Assembly: GCA_013398955.1 (NCBI GenBank)
Contig: VWPU01004525.1
Location: 124,001-188,000 of the forward strand
DNA length: 64,000 nucleotides
Reading direction: 5' to 3'
Origin: Callaeas wilsoni
Taxonomy: Eukaryota > Chordata > Aves > Passeriformes > Callaeidae
Part shown: piece by piece, positions 50,860 through 62,840 of the stretch
Layout of the letters: every line of letters begins with the position of its first letter
How positions within the stretch are numbered: the stretch's first letter is position 1
Position numbers and translations under genes: made by a program
Notes under the pieces: generated by a model
What the model was told of the DNA's origin: nothing
What the model saw: only the letters and a program-made list of their open reading frames with translations
The model's database searches: none

Positions 50860-51120
50860 TCTAATTACATTCTGCATAGCAGTGTAGTAGTTTTATCAAT
50901 GCTATTTAGCTGCATAATGCACGCAGCACAAACTATGGTACAGCAATATAAATAATTGGTTTAATTTGCTATTAATGAATCTATGAAATGAAATTATATT
51001 AGTATTTTCAGAACAAGTGGTTAATTACAAGCATCATTTGCATATTACCCTCTGTTGCTGCTGGATGTATTTATTGACTTTGGTTATAATTATTTTGTGG
51101 AGAATTTCTCATAGTGGGAC
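50860..51120. promoter_or_regulatory. Candidate conserved non-coding element / enhancer
   Basis: AT-rich block with a perfect octamer (ATTTGCAT, 51036-51043), a TAATTA homeodomain core (51022-51027) and several TTAAT or AATAAT words within 260 bp, with no repeat signature. This resembles developmental enhancers, but conservation is untested. Confidence 0.18.
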
Positions 51121-51391
51121 GTGCCAGGAGGTTTGTGCCAAGCTGTCTAAATTTTGGCCCAGACATGTCCCTTTAGGCTCCTGCACTAAGCTGATAGTGA
51201 AGGTGTTCTGGGAGTTTGAGTAGCTTTGGTGATGGGCAAATAGAAGAAGGTGGAAGAGACATGATGGGAGGTTGCTTTTTCTTATGCACCACAAGCATTA
51301 TTTCATCTACATTCTAGCTATGAAACAGATTAAGTCTGAAAATGTGATTTATCAAAGTTCATTCCTGCTTTGTCTTTTTTGCGAAGAATTT

Positions 51392-51399
51392 TGACGTCA
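51392..51399. promoter_or_regulatory. Perfect CRE palindrome TGACGTCA
   Basis: A full 8-bp cAMP-response element. It contains a CpG, which is depleted in this DNA, so even one copy is slightly notable. No promoter is evident around it. Confidence 0.25.
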
Positions 51400-51639
51400 T
51401 AAAGTCATGGTGTTTCTAACTGCAGCAGTTCAGCAGTTTACTTGTGTAGGCTGGGTTTTATGGCTGCCTTTGCAGGAGGAGCAAAGTGTAAGTGGGCCCT
51501 GAAAACCCAGTCAGTCAGCAAACATAGCATGAGGTGTAATTACCCAGTCATTGTGTGGCCTGTAGGAAAAGAAGCTAGGGGGTAGTTAAATACACCTGAA
51601 AGACTGGCCCCAGAAAGCTCCCTCCCCCAGTTCCATCAA

Positions 51640-51860
51640 TATCTTATTACATAATAAACCATGATAGAGAGCTGAGAATTATGCATTCATGGCCAAAGCT
51701 TTGTTCTGCAAAGGTAGCTGGAATCAGATAATCAATATAATTGTTATTGCCAGATGTGATCTTGTTAGGGGAAAGTAGCACTGATTACATCTCCTTTGTG
51801 GACAAGGTAATACTTATTGCTAACTGTGGGGAAAAATTATTAAGGTTTTAAGGCTGAAGT
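51640..51860. promoter_or_regulatory. Candidate conserved non-coding element
   Basis: A repeat-free AT-rich block with GATA/AATC words (CAGATAATC, GATGTGATC, CTGATTACATC) and a TTGTTATTGCC. Composition only; unproven. Confidence 0.13.
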
Positions 51861-52890
51861 TCAGTTGCGTTGACTGTCACTTCAAAGTAAGCATTTGAGT
51901 GTTCTTTTTGTCTGCCTTTAAGCATTCCTTTCACTGTAATCTCAAAATTCCTGTTGTCCTATTTTTATTAACCTTGCTGGCCTTCCGTGTTGATCATCAT
52001 CTTCAGTAAACTCCAGTAAGGCTGAAAGAGCAACAAGCAAGTTTCCTTTTCATCTTTTAGCTCTAAGTGCTTCAGTATCTTACTATTTTAAAACTACATT
52101 GTGTTGACAATAAGCTTCTAACCTAAATAACTGTTTGCTTAAAGGAGCTGAGCACCTAGATTATCCAGCTGCTTGCACGTCTGTCTCTTCATTGATACCT
52201 GAATCAGAGCTGCCTGAAGTTAAATGGTGCATATCTGGGCTTCCTGCATTCCTCCCTCTCTTGTCTGTGGATTGAACAGTGGCACCCTCTTAAACTTTCA
52301 GTCTCCACCTATCCTGGCCTTCAATAGGTGTTTGTTTCTGTGCTGTGGCTGCTTCTGGGGATATAGGAATTTTAGTATTAACCACAGTTGCTTGAGGTAT
52401 TTATCTCTGCAGGTCTCTTTTGATAGCTAGAAAACAAAGGTATAGAAAAAACAACATAACCTGTTAGTGGAACTGAGAAGAGAACAATTCAGTGTGCATC
52501 AGCTTCAACTCAAGGGACAAGTCCAACTTGCCTTGGGTACTGTTTCCTGCATTTCAGCTATTTGAAAATGCCATCTCTTCTTTTCTGGTCTAAGGCTGTC
52601 CCTTTCCTTTGTTTGCTACCAAGTGATGTTTTTGGTTGGGGATTTCAGAAATAACCAAACAGCTATTTGAAATGTTATACTTTAAACTGCTGCAGGCTAT
52701 TAGCTAGATGCTCTATTAATGTTTTGCTTAGAGTAATAATAAGTGTCCTGCCCATGATGCCTCACATCTTCCATCAAGAGGAATATGCAGCAGCACTGGT
52801 AAGAGCCCATGGTCTTAATGGTTCTTTCCTCAGCATCACTCATGAGATTGCTTCTGACACTGGCCCTCTCTCAATGGAGTTAGCAAGGCA

Positions 52891-52898
52891 TGACGTCA
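52891..52898. promoter_or_regulatory. Perfect CRE palindrome TGACGTCA
   Basis: The second full CRE, 1.5 kb from the first. It sits at the end of a 66-nt pseudo-exon-like segment (TCTTTCCTCAG acceptor, CAG/gtattt donor) on the plus strand. Function unknown. Confidence 0.22.
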
Positions 52899-55885
52899 GG
52901 TATTTTAATTCTTTGTCTACGTTCTTGCTCCTTGATCACTTACTAATAATTTTTCTTCTTGTTTTTCATCTTAGAGAAGAGTTGCAGTAGCCTGGGGATT
53001 TCAGTTTCTTCACATGAAAAGTCTGTTTTTGAGGGGGAGGTGAATAAGATGCTGAAACCTCTGCCCTCACTTTTCTCTTGATTCTTACAGACTCCAACTT
53101 GTAATTGTGCTGAAGTTGTGCTTCACTTGATTCAGTATTTTGTTCACTTAACTGAAATTTCTTTGTTTTTCCACCCTGCTTTTTCTACTCTAATAAGCAG
53201 AATGAAGATTGTTGCTGTTGAAACATGTACACTTTCTGTTAAGCCACATGAACCTGCAAATCTTTTGCTAAGATTTGAAAAGTCAGGCATTAAGGGGAAG
53301 CACAGAAAGGGTACTGACTGGCCAGCAGCAAGTTTATTCAATTCAGTGTCACGGTTAGACTTATTAGGCTTCATGTCTGCTTCTCTGGAAACAGAACTGC
53401 AATTTCTTTTTATCTGCTGTGGCTGCAGACTCACAGAGTACATGCATTAACCAGGGCAAATGGTCTGTAGTGAGTTTAGGAATTTAATCTAAAACGAAAC
53501 TAGAGATTTACCCTCTTCCTGGTTTATCAGTCTTGTTTCCTGCTGTGTTCACTGTTCTTGGCTTCCCTCCCCAGCTGGGACATTGCTGCTGCCCTGGGAA
53601 GGTTGGACAAAAGTTGAGCCGGTTTGTGTTGCACCACTGCCTGCAGGTAGTGGTCGTGGGCATTCCTGGTCCAGGTCACTGGGAATTTCCTGACATTTGT
53701 ATCCATGCCTGTGTCTGATCTGTAGGCTCTTCCCTTGCCTCCAGAATAATTTCTCCAGCCAGAATCTTGCTTTTTTTTTTTTTCCCTAGATCACCTCTTC
53801 TGAGACCACTGCTTCTCTTTGGGTCCATCAAGCTGTCTGGTTTTCCCAAGCTAAACAGTCTATGTGCAAAAGCACAACGTGTCCTGTCCTCCACAGTGGC
53901 TGTTCCCACGTGACAGGTCAATCCCCTGCTGCCTGGTAGCATTCTCACTGTAAACTATTTTTTCCACGTTCAGAGGTTCTGTAGTGAAATTGGAAAATCA
54001 GACCTTTTACAAAGCAAGTTAGATTTTTCTCTTATTTTATTGTTTTGGTTTTGGTATTTTTGCTTCCAGAAGAGCAGGATTCCTTCTGTTGCATCATTTT
54101 CCTAGTTTCCAAACAGATTGTTGTGGAGGGCAAAATTTTCAGCTGCACTTTGAACGAATGATAAAGTATCTACACAGCTCCACTGTGTGAAGAGGGTCTG
54201 TGTCACTGTGTGACAGAGGTTTGTTCATTTTTAGCTGCTGTATTAACTGCTTAGACCCAAGGTCCTTGTACAATATTGATTTTTAACTTTGCAAAAAAGA
54301 CATTAGTGTTTGTATTTAAGAAAAAGGAATTGGGAAGTGCTCTATCAGAACAGTGGGACCACAGTTTACATAGGAGAAAGATTAATATTAGCTACATCTG
54401 ACTATTTGTTATTCTATCTCAGCATTTCATTAACATTGTAAGGTTGTTTTGCACTTGATTTCCTAGGGAATATGAAGCTTAGTGTTGAAAGACATCTAGT
54501 CTGGCAGTTCTCCCCTCTGGAGGGATTAGAAAGGGCTTTTTCAGAGGACCTGCCCCTTTTCAGGGCCTCTGTTGTTGGTCCTGTGCTAATTACTCATACA
54601 AAACTTGCTTTTCCTTTAGCAGACATCAAAAGAAATTTTGCTAATTTATTTTTGAGGATTTGTCCTGGAAATAGAGATGACCACTTGGAAAGCAAGAGCT
54701 TTTTGAATTTCATCAAAGCTGTCCTGCATAAGGCCATCCTGAAAAAAAGAGTCTTTTAATTAGAAGTGTGAAATGGACATACCATAAATTATCAATATTA
54801 AACATTTATTAACTGAAGTATTCCAATATTGAAATAGTCTGATATTTCTTCTTGGGCTGCTCCGTAGATATGTGAGATTTAACTTCAATTCCAGAGAATG
54901 GATTTGACATTATAATGTGGACGAAAGTAACTACTGAAAGTAAATGTTCTGTAATTCTTTAAAATGTTTTATCTTCTTCTTTATTTTCCAAAGTGTTTTA
55001 CTCTGCAGGTTAAAATGTAGCATCCATAAAGTTCTCTGAAAATGCCATAGAGTATTCTATTGCATTTTTTTTAAAATCTCAAAAATAGGAAGAATTTGTG
55101 AAATACAGACAGGTTAATGTTCTTGTTCTAATATTCCTATTTGCTACTATTGTTGATGTTTGTGTCCTCATTCCTTATGCTGAGTCCATAATTTATCTTT
55201 GCATTAATGCATCTTTTGCACTTCAAAGTGCAAAGTGTGGCCAGTGGCCAAGCTTTTTGAGCTGCTGAAGCCTGCTCACAATTGTAGCACTATGATATTC
55301 CTGAGAACAAGGAGTTGGATGATGCAGTAGGTGATCCAGTTCAGCTGGGGGCTGAGCAGAGTCATAACTCTGAACTGTTTTAGAAGCAAAAGCATTTTCT
55401 GAAATCTGAGTCTCTTTTCTCTGTTAAATAGAAAGTTTACAAAATTTAATTCACAATATGCTTTAAGTAATGACTGTGTTATTAAATCATTATCTCAGAA
55501 AAATGAGGGAAGTTAAGAAATTCACTTTATTTAGCAACATTTGTAGCCCAAGTTGCAAAACACTAGTAATAGGATCCTCAACTTGAATGATTTTATTTGT
55601 TTGGAAAAATGAATTTTTATCAAAATATTTTGAAAGTATAGCAAGGACTTCCTGCTGTGCTTTTATTTGGTACTTGGTGGTGGTGAGTTTTGAACCAACA
55701 GTGTGTATGTATCCTTTGTCTTCCTTTCACCTGTTACTATAGACAAGGTGGTGGTATTTTTGTTTTTCTTCTCAAACAATAATCAAGATAGAGAGCTTCC
55801 TGGGTCAGGAGTTTATAACAGAAATTCTTCGTCATGTAAATAAATTCTGAATCCTTTAAAGAATCTCAAGTGTGAGAATGATTCG

Positions 55886-55943
55886 TTGCTAAGGAGTCAC
55901 TTCCATCCCTCTCCTTGCTAAGGAGTTGCTTCCATCCCTCTCC
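55886..55943. repeat. 29-bp tandem duplication
   Basis: Two adjacent 29-bp copies beginning TTGCTAAGGAGT and ending CCATCCCTCTCC, matching at 27 of 29 positions. The first copy has TCAC where the second has TTGC. A recent local duplication. Confidence 0.92.
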
Positions 55944-58900
55944 TAGGAACCCCATTTAGCTCCCTCAGTGGGAACAATGGATCAGCTCTGAGCAGCTCAT
56001 CTTGAATTTCAGTCCACAGTCAGAAGAGTGAGGGCTTAGACTTTGTGGCAACCTGGAGTCAGCTTGTACCTCTGTATTCCCAGCAGTTAAATTTCAGTAA
56101 AAGACAAGCAAATTATATTGGAGAGCTGTCTAAAGTTACTGTCCAGTGGAAGTAGTTTTACTTGCAAATGGTTATATACAAGAGTGAGCTGTGTTTACTG
56201 TATAAGTAATGGCAATTTTAAAATAAATTGACTATTTGTGTTCTTGATTATTCTGCTTGCACTAGGCAGCGTCAAGCAATTTGTGTCTCAGGTGCTGTCT
56301 TATAAAGTACGTACTTTGAGGTGGTGTTCTATGAGAGTCGTCAATTGACCATGACCCCACAAGCTTATAAAATAAGAATCTTTCCATTTGAAAAGCAGTA
56401 ACTTTTTCAGCTCAGGAAGTTTGATTTGAATGGCTGAACAGGTACAGACTTTAAAGCAGTTGACAATGACTAAAGAATTCGGATTTGATGTGCTATTTCT
56501 AATTACTGATACATGAAAACACACAGCAAAGGGAGCAAACTGGGACAATTGGAAGTTTGTGAAGAATTGCAGGAGCTTGGTCTGGTTGGCAGAGCAAAGA
56601 TGTAGTGGGGCAGTCTCCTGGCTGGAGTGCTGAAATGTGTGGATCCAGGATTCAGAGACTGGAATGGGGAGTGTGTCCTACCGAGAGGAGTGGATTGAAT
56701 GCACGGAGCTCTGCTTTGAAATAGGAGATCTGTCCGTGGAGAGCTCTTTGGGTAAAGATCATTAAGTAAAATGATCATCAGAAAAAAAATCTTTCTCCCT
56801 TACAGTGTTCTAGTTTGAATAAAGGACTGGAAGTACTTGGCATCAGTTGTTGTTTCCTAAGAACTTTTTGTCTCAGCTGCTTTGAGACTGGTGAACTTTA
56901 AAGGGAGTATATAAATATGTTATGAGGTATTTGCTTGAGCAACCTGCATACTAAAATTTAGAAGACTAATGTAAGGTATTCCTTCCTTGGTATTGCTAAA
57001 GAAAAGGCAGGAAAGAGTAAAATCATAGAGACAGGTAAAAGCAGATTCCATTCTAAGAAGGAGAGATGAGAAAAAGTAGGGTTTTTGGTCTGTGTTTTTT
57101 TTATTCAAAGATCAGTGGTGCTGGGAGGATCATAAAGTGACAAATGTGCAGTGGTGATACTGGGAAGTCCTCTCGTCCTTTGTGAGCAAAGGACACAATT
57201 TACACAGGCAGATTCTTCCCATTTTGAGGCATCCAGAGGCTAACTGGTATCAAAAGTAAGTTTTACCTCATTATGAAAGATCACAGGGTTGATGAGGTCT
57301 ACTACAGTTTTTTAGGCATGGAGTAAGCTGGGTTTGATTTCTTAATACTTTCACTTTTCAGCCAGACTTTAAAAAAAAAATTAAAATAAAAAATTCTATA
57401 ATTAAACCTCCTACAGTTCCTGGGAGTTGAATGCACTTTTCTGAAGTTTTCAGTATCCAGTAATTCTCATTAATGTTCATACAGGTCTCTTTCAAGAAAA
57501 CACATGAAGATAATCTGTACTCGGGAATGCAACGAGCTGGAAATAAAATAGATTTTTAGCATGTTCCTTAGTAATGAGATACACTTGCTTTATCTAAATA
57601 AACAAACCAGGAGAACAGAGGCATGGCTAGTCTTTAAAAGAAGGCTTGTCTGATAATAAAGAACTGTTCAAGAGCAATTCATCCTCGGGAAATGATTACC
57701 TCTGTCATCCAGCCAAGGTCAGTGACACATTCAGTTAACAGCTACATCAAAGGCAGAAGCATAAATTAAAAGAATTCCATAACTCAGTCATTTTGACCAT
57801 AAAATCTAAAAAATCCCTGCAGTTTGTAGGGTCTCCCTTAGTCTTTTCAGGTTTTGCATTAGCTATTTTTGTATTTTCTGTGGTATTTTTTACTGTTAAT
57901 AGTTCTCTCCCAAATTGCTCCAGAAGAGCCCAGGAAAATCAAATCCTGGTTGTGCTCTGGTACTGCCAGGATGCTGTAGACAGTAAACAAAGGTGCACAG
58001 TCAGTATGTTGGTAAGCCTGGAAGTGATCCTACTAAAATGAATTTGACTACTGATAGTTGTCACTAAGTAAAAGAGGAAATTTCTGTCCTCAAAAGCAGA
58101 GCGTTTCCAGTGCTGGGAGCATGTACATGTGCACATGCCCTGGCACTTGGACTCCGCAAGTAGTGCTGTCACAGCCAATATTTGTATATACATGCAGGTG
58201 GTTATTTTATTTGCGTCAAACACAGACTTTTAAAATACAAATTTGAAGGATTTAAATAATGCTGTCTCCTTTTGTGCCCCACTGCCCCATCAGTCAACCA
58301 GAATCCCTTACCACTTCTTTTCCTGCAGCTTGATTTAAAGGTTATAAATAATTCTCTTCAATAGGTTTTGCTTTGGAGTCCCACTTTTGACCTTTGATAT
58401 ACATCACTATACTATGTTGTTACATTGGCAAACAGTTGACTGAGACTAGGTAATATGATTATAAAGCTGTTTGCTCTTGCCTACTTTAAGGAAAAAAAGA
58501 ACAATAACAAGAGAAAATGTGACTAAAATAGGCCTGAATGGTGTTAGGGGAAGATGATTCTGTTACCACATGAGAAACCTTGTTTGGTATCACATGGGGC
58601 TATTGGGGATGCTCTGTAGCCTTTGAAGGAAAACAAGCTGTGGTGTTTCTAATGTTTTGTGTTCCTTCCACTTCTCTCTATCCCTCCCCGGTCTGGCTGT
58701 TATGGGTATTCACACTGGGGATGCTCTGAGGCAGAGATCACGTTGCTTTTTCTGTCTGGATGTCATGTAGTGACTCTGGATACTTGTTTGAGAACTTAAT
58801 GTAATGATATTTAATTGCACAATACAGGCAGGGACTTCTTCCTAGATATAGACCCTTCCACTTTATGTAGTGTGACTTTGGGGAGTAAGATTTTAGGTTT

Positions 58901-60109
58901 ATTTCCTGTTCACTTTGTATTTACAAATAGCTGTTTTTTAGAAGTTTCCTGAACTTTATGAAAAAGGTTTTATTTATTTTTTAAATTACAATGGCTGTGG
59001 TGCAGGAATAGGAAGGAAATGTAGCTATGTTAATCAAAGCTGTCAGCTCTTGTTACTGGAGCACTCTTTGTATCAATTTTTAAAGTGTTTAATAAAACAT
59101 AGAGACCGTTTCTCCTCTTTCTAGTCTGTAGTCATCTGACTGCACTGAAGTCAAAAGAAGGTACTTTTCATGTGCAGTGCAGTAATGAGAAGAGAATGAT
59201 AGATTCTCTTCTGCTGAAGATTTCAGCATCTGGTAAGCAGTTTCTTTTTCTAGGTTGGAAGAGAAATCAGCAGTAGGTAGTGGCCTCTGTTTAAAACTCT
59301 TGATGCACTGTTGGCAGCTTTTCCTGGCTAGCTCTAGTGTATTGGTTATCTTCCATATGAATTTTGGGTCAAATTCTAAGTAAATTTACTTCTGTAAATC
59401 AAATGCAGCTCTAATTCATTTTGCTTGTGGAAGGACTGAGAGGATAATTTCGTCTCTTGCTTTTATTACATATTCTCATTTTGCAATTCCATCCATGTTT
59501 ATTAAAAATAACTGAGAGTGCTTGATTTCGCACGAGGCTGGAGATGCAGTGCTATCCGTTGTGAAGACTCTGAGTCCTGTGTTGTGTACCAAGTGCATCC
59601 GTAGTTCTGCTGGGTTCCCAGGGTGCAGCCATTCCCGAGGCGGGCTTTGGCAGCTGCGTAATTAAGACAGGGCAGAGTGCAGCAGTTTAGCTCTGGAAAG
59701 AAGCAAGAGTATTGCACTGAGTTGAGGTGGAAGTTATGAGGGGGCACCTCAGCCAGCTCAGGCTGCCCGGCTGCTGTAACTACAGGAGGGAAAGGAACTC
59801 TGCACTTCTCACTGAGAAAAAATAAAACTTCTTTCACTGTGATTCTGTAAGAGAAGACGTTGAGTAAAGGCATCTCTGTAAAAGTTAGTGCTGAAACCTT
59901 TGCAGAAGGAAATAGAAAAATGTTTACGAGAACCATTTTAAAACTAATTAGAATGTAAAATATTTGCAGGTCTGACACAAAAAAAAAGTGGTGGGCTGAC
60001 CTTTTTATTTATTTCTTCCTTCTTTTCCCATTTATCACATTTTCATCATATTTTACATCTGCAGCCTTCAGAACAAAATCTGGCAAGAGTATTCAGTACC
60101 AGGCTTTCC
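55944..60109. other. Non-coding DNA
   Basis: Unique AT-rich sequence. The longest gap-free open frame in the window (158 codons, minus strand, 59502-59978) lies here. Part of it is GC-richer and it contains acceptor-like sites (for example TTTATTTTTTCTCAG), but no family is recognised and a frame of this length is near what chance allows. The block at 57480-57800 resembles a conserved non-coding element. Confidence 0.35.
57480..57800. promoter_or_regulatory. Candidate conserved non-coding element
   Basis: A repeat-free block with many short regulatory-like words (TAATGAGATAC, TGATAATAAAG, AAATGATTACC, AGTTAACAGC). It is not coding in any frame and has no transposon signature. Evidence is compositional only. 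Confidence 0.15.
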
Positions 60110-60305
60110 CCCCCTTTCTCTTTCCCCCTTCCTTAAATCTGTTTTACCACTGTGGCTGATGGGCTCAGGCTTGGCCGGTGGTGAATCCATCCTGGAGCCA
60201 CTGGCATTGGCTCCACTGGACATGGGGGAAGCTTCTGGCAGCTTCTCACAGAAGCCACCCCTGTGGCCCGCCTCTACCAAAACCTGGCCACAAAAACCCA
60301 GTACA
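60110..60305 (-). mobile_element. LTR 5' (U3) fragment, same family as the 48-kb solo LTR
   Basis: Read on the minus strand from 60305 it starts TGTACTGGGTTTTTGTGG and contains GGTGGCTTCTGTGAGAAGCT, AGAAGCTTC and CATGTCCAG followed by GGAGCCAATGCC. The solo LTR at 48178 has the same series (GGTGGCTTCTGTGAGAAGCT, GGAAGCTTCCACCATGTCC, AGAGCCAATCCC). It continues to an ATTTAAGGAAGGGGG (TATA-like, at about 60124-60141) and then loses similarity, so it is truncated after the U3 region. No internal viral sequence remains. Confidence 0.8.
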
Positions 60306-60613
60306 GTCACCACGAGGAAGAGGTGTTTCCTAAGGACAGAAAAAAGTCAACTCCTATGAATTTGTTTCTCATACAGAAGGATGCCTTGAACACTCTATAA
60401 TGAATTTTTTATATGTGAGAGGGATTGTCAGCATCATCCTATATTGTTCTTTGATGTGCCCCAAAAATACTGCAGCACAAGGTATTAAATCGTGTGCATA
60501 GCCCCCCCCAGCACAGTTTGTCTCTTTACTCTTAACCAATTTGTGTCAGGGTGAATTTCCTCCTGCTCTGGGCTCACTGAATTCCCCTAAGGTTTTCTGT
60601 TTGTGTCACATAT

Positions 60614-61240
60614 TGTGCCGGTTTGGACACAAATCCAGGAGGACACAACCCGAGAGGGGCGTCTCTCTCGCTCTCTCTCCTGCCTGCCAGGCAAGCAGGC
60701 CCCGGCAGCCCCTCCCCCACGGGTTCGGGAAAATAATTTCGCGAGTAAAAGTGAAAAAACCTATTTATTTAACAAAACAGAGTCCCCCCGCGCCCACGGG
60801 AAAAAAAGAAAAAAAAAAAAAGATATTGAAACCCCCTCCCCTGTCCCCTAAAAGAGGACTATGGATTTTAGAGTTCTTTCTGTAGGTAAAACCTGCAGTC
60901 CTACGCTGGGCCGGGCCAGGCAGGGTCCGACGATCCCCCTTGGAGGGTCCCACCGAGCAGGTCCGGAGATGATAGCCGGTCTCAGACGAAAAGCAAGCCA
61001 AAAACAGTCCAAAAAGGAAAAGAAGCCACCGAGGCAGATCACAGTCCCTTCTCTGCTGAAAGCCGAAGAGACTAGAGAGCAAAAGTCCTCCAACCAACAA
61101 ATGTTGTCAGAATCGGGAGAGAAAAGAATGCAAAACATTCTCGTTGCAAGGTCAAGCTGGCCGCTTTGAAGAGTTCTCTCGGCTTCTCTCTTCCCCCCTT
61201 TGCAATTTAAAGGTACGCTAGAAATCAAGCAGGTGATGGG
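60614..61240 (-). mobile_element. GC-rich LTR, probably a younger insertion
   Basis: CpG-dense DNA in an AT-rich setting. On the minus strand it has a TATA-like CTTTAAATTGC (about 61204-61214) followed by GGGGGGAAGAGAGAAGCCGA, an AATAAA at 60764-60769, and a terminus CCAAACCGGCACA at 60614, which is a regular CA end. The order TATA, long R, poly(A) signal, C/G-rich U5, CA fits an LTR. The U3 start beyond about 61240 is not resolved and no target-site duplication was confirmed. Retained CpGs suggest less decay than the other LTR pieces. Its family differs from the 48-kb LTR. The open frames of 102-126 codons inside it are composition artefacts. Confidence 0.55.
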
Positions 61241-62358
61241 GAATACAGTATGGTCATAGAATTACCCCAAGACATATATGTGTTAGTACCTTCTTCCTCA
61301 GCATTCATTATCACATTATTTCATAATTTCAGAGGGGAAAAGTAAACCAGTAACAATCTTGTGTCAATCTCCTCTACTCAGTGGAAGCAAACCTCCTTTA
61401 TCCTTTAGATGCAAAGAAATGCTTTGCACAGTGGTTGTTGTAGCATCACTGAGCTGGTAATTGTGTGAAAACCACTAGGTCCAAGTCTTTAGGTATCAGC
61501 TGTTGCCAGTCTCCAGAGAATTTGCTGTGACCTGTGAGTATATCAGATGTAAGAAAATCAAGAAGCGTGGGCATCTCAGTGCACATGACCCCCCCGCCCA
61601 CACAATTGCATTAAAAATTAAAGAGCCATGTGTTTTCAGGCTGCTGTAGTTGGTCTGTGTTCCCCTCACATTGGGATGAATATTAAGATCTATGATTTCC
61701 CCTATTTTTCACTGAAAAATCCTGAACTCCAGTTCTGGATGCAAGGCTTAGGTCCAATATATTTAAATTTTAAAATTTGAATAATTAGAATTTTATCGTC
61801 TCCCTTAAAGAAAGTTGTACGTTTCTAATTTTTAGTAATAGGGAAAGATAAATTAAGCAGTGCTCACTCTTTAGCCTTTCTTGCTGGTTTTTGTTCTTGC
61901 CTTTTCCTAGATAAGAACAAGGTTCCAGCCTTGCCTAAAGGGCTGCTAATCTCTTTGCTCTTGATCTTTTAAACCTCTTTCCAAGAGGCCACCATACTGA
62001 CTCTAAAGTTTCTGAGTTGTTCTTTTCTTTGCTTTTCAATCCCTAAAGACTACAGGGCCTCCTGCTAAGACAGTTATTTTTATGCTCTTTCCTGTAGTTA
62101 AAAAGTGTGCTGCATTTTAACAAGACTTCTGTTTTTAAACAAATGAAGAGGTGCCCTGAACAGAGGTATTTGTACAACGCTAACCATTATGATGGTTCTC
62201 TTCAGGCAAAGTGAGACACAGTAAATAAGGTCCTTTCTTATCCTGACTCTGGAATCATTAGAGTGGGAGGCTAATAAAGTACAATTGTAAATTCTGAAGG
62301 ACTGTGGGCTTTGTGGGTATGTGTGTGTTTGTGTTAGGAGTCTTTGCTGTTTCAACTG
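61241..62358. other. Possible LTR U3 continuation, then unique DNA
   Basis: The sequence up to about 61650 may be the distal U3 of the LTR at 60614, but no TG terminus could be fixed. After that comes AT-rich unique sequence. No minus-strand AATAAA was found near the candidate minus-strand stop at 62359. Confidence 0.25.
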
Positions 62359-62582
62359 CTAAATGTGGGCAAAGCTTTTTTCTGGCTCTGAGAGACCTGC
62401 CCCCCTCTTATTTTCACTGAAGTGGTATTTGGCACTCTTGGGCCTCTGTTTATGAATCCATCTCTTCAGATTTTGAAATTGCATAGCAAATTCTTTTTCT
62501 TTCTTCATGCTGGAGCTGCTGCCTAGCATTCCTGATTTTAAGTTCTTAGTTTTGCTGTAGAGCTGAGAAATGATTTCTTTGT
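62359..62582 (-). CDS. Candidate terminal exon, minus strand
   Basis: On the minus strand a pyrimidine tract (TTCTTTCTTTATGCTCCTTT) precedes GTGGAG at 62583, then 74 codons are open to a TAG at 62359-62361. The peptide is K/S-rich with no cysteine (KEFAMQFQNLKRWIHKQRPK, ending EKSFAHI). Phase 1 in. The purine-rich strand alone would favour K and E codons, so this is weak. Product unknown. Confidence 0.15.
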
Positions 62583-62840
62583 CTCCACATCCCAATGAAA
62601 GGAGCATAAAGAAAGAATGATCCACAGAGCATCCTGATGGAGATGGTTCTGTGCACTAGAGAAATGCTTACTTTTTCCTCAAAAACCTAAGGCCGGAAGC
62701 AGTGGGTAGGTGAAAATAGAGACATGTAGATAATAAGAAAATCTGTAGTCTGCTAAGTGATGGTTTCTTGCCAGAGATTTAGTAGTGGTACTTCTGGTTC
62801 CCCTTGGAGGGGTTTTGGAGCCCAGAAGCTTTTATGTTAC

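Larger units (their letters stand above)
49319..55885. other. Non-coding DNA with regulatory-looking blocks
   Basis: No gene was recognised. Open frames of 96-122 codons (49204, 50114, 52667, 53118) occur at about the rate expected by chance. Two AT-rich blocks (50860-51120 and 51640-51860) and two perfect CRE palindromes (51392 and 52891) are noted separately. The 54472-54759 frame (95 codons) includes an acceptor-like TTGCTTTTCCTTTAGCAG but has no donor. Confidence 0.35.

Noticed and set aside
53118..53450. 110-codon plus-strand frame preceded by a long pyrimidine tract
   Set aside because: A 99-codon frame overlaps on the opposite strand, no donor is present and no family is recognised.
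59502..59978. 158-codon minus-strand open frame, the longest without N
   Set aside because: In 64 kb read in six frames, about a dozen frames over 100 codons and a fraction of one over 158 are expected by my rough estimate. It has no recognisable domain and no clear exon boundary. Worth a database search but not annotated.
60541..61228. Several 102-126 codon open frames
   Set aside because: They lie in the GC-rich LTR, where stops are rare on all frames.
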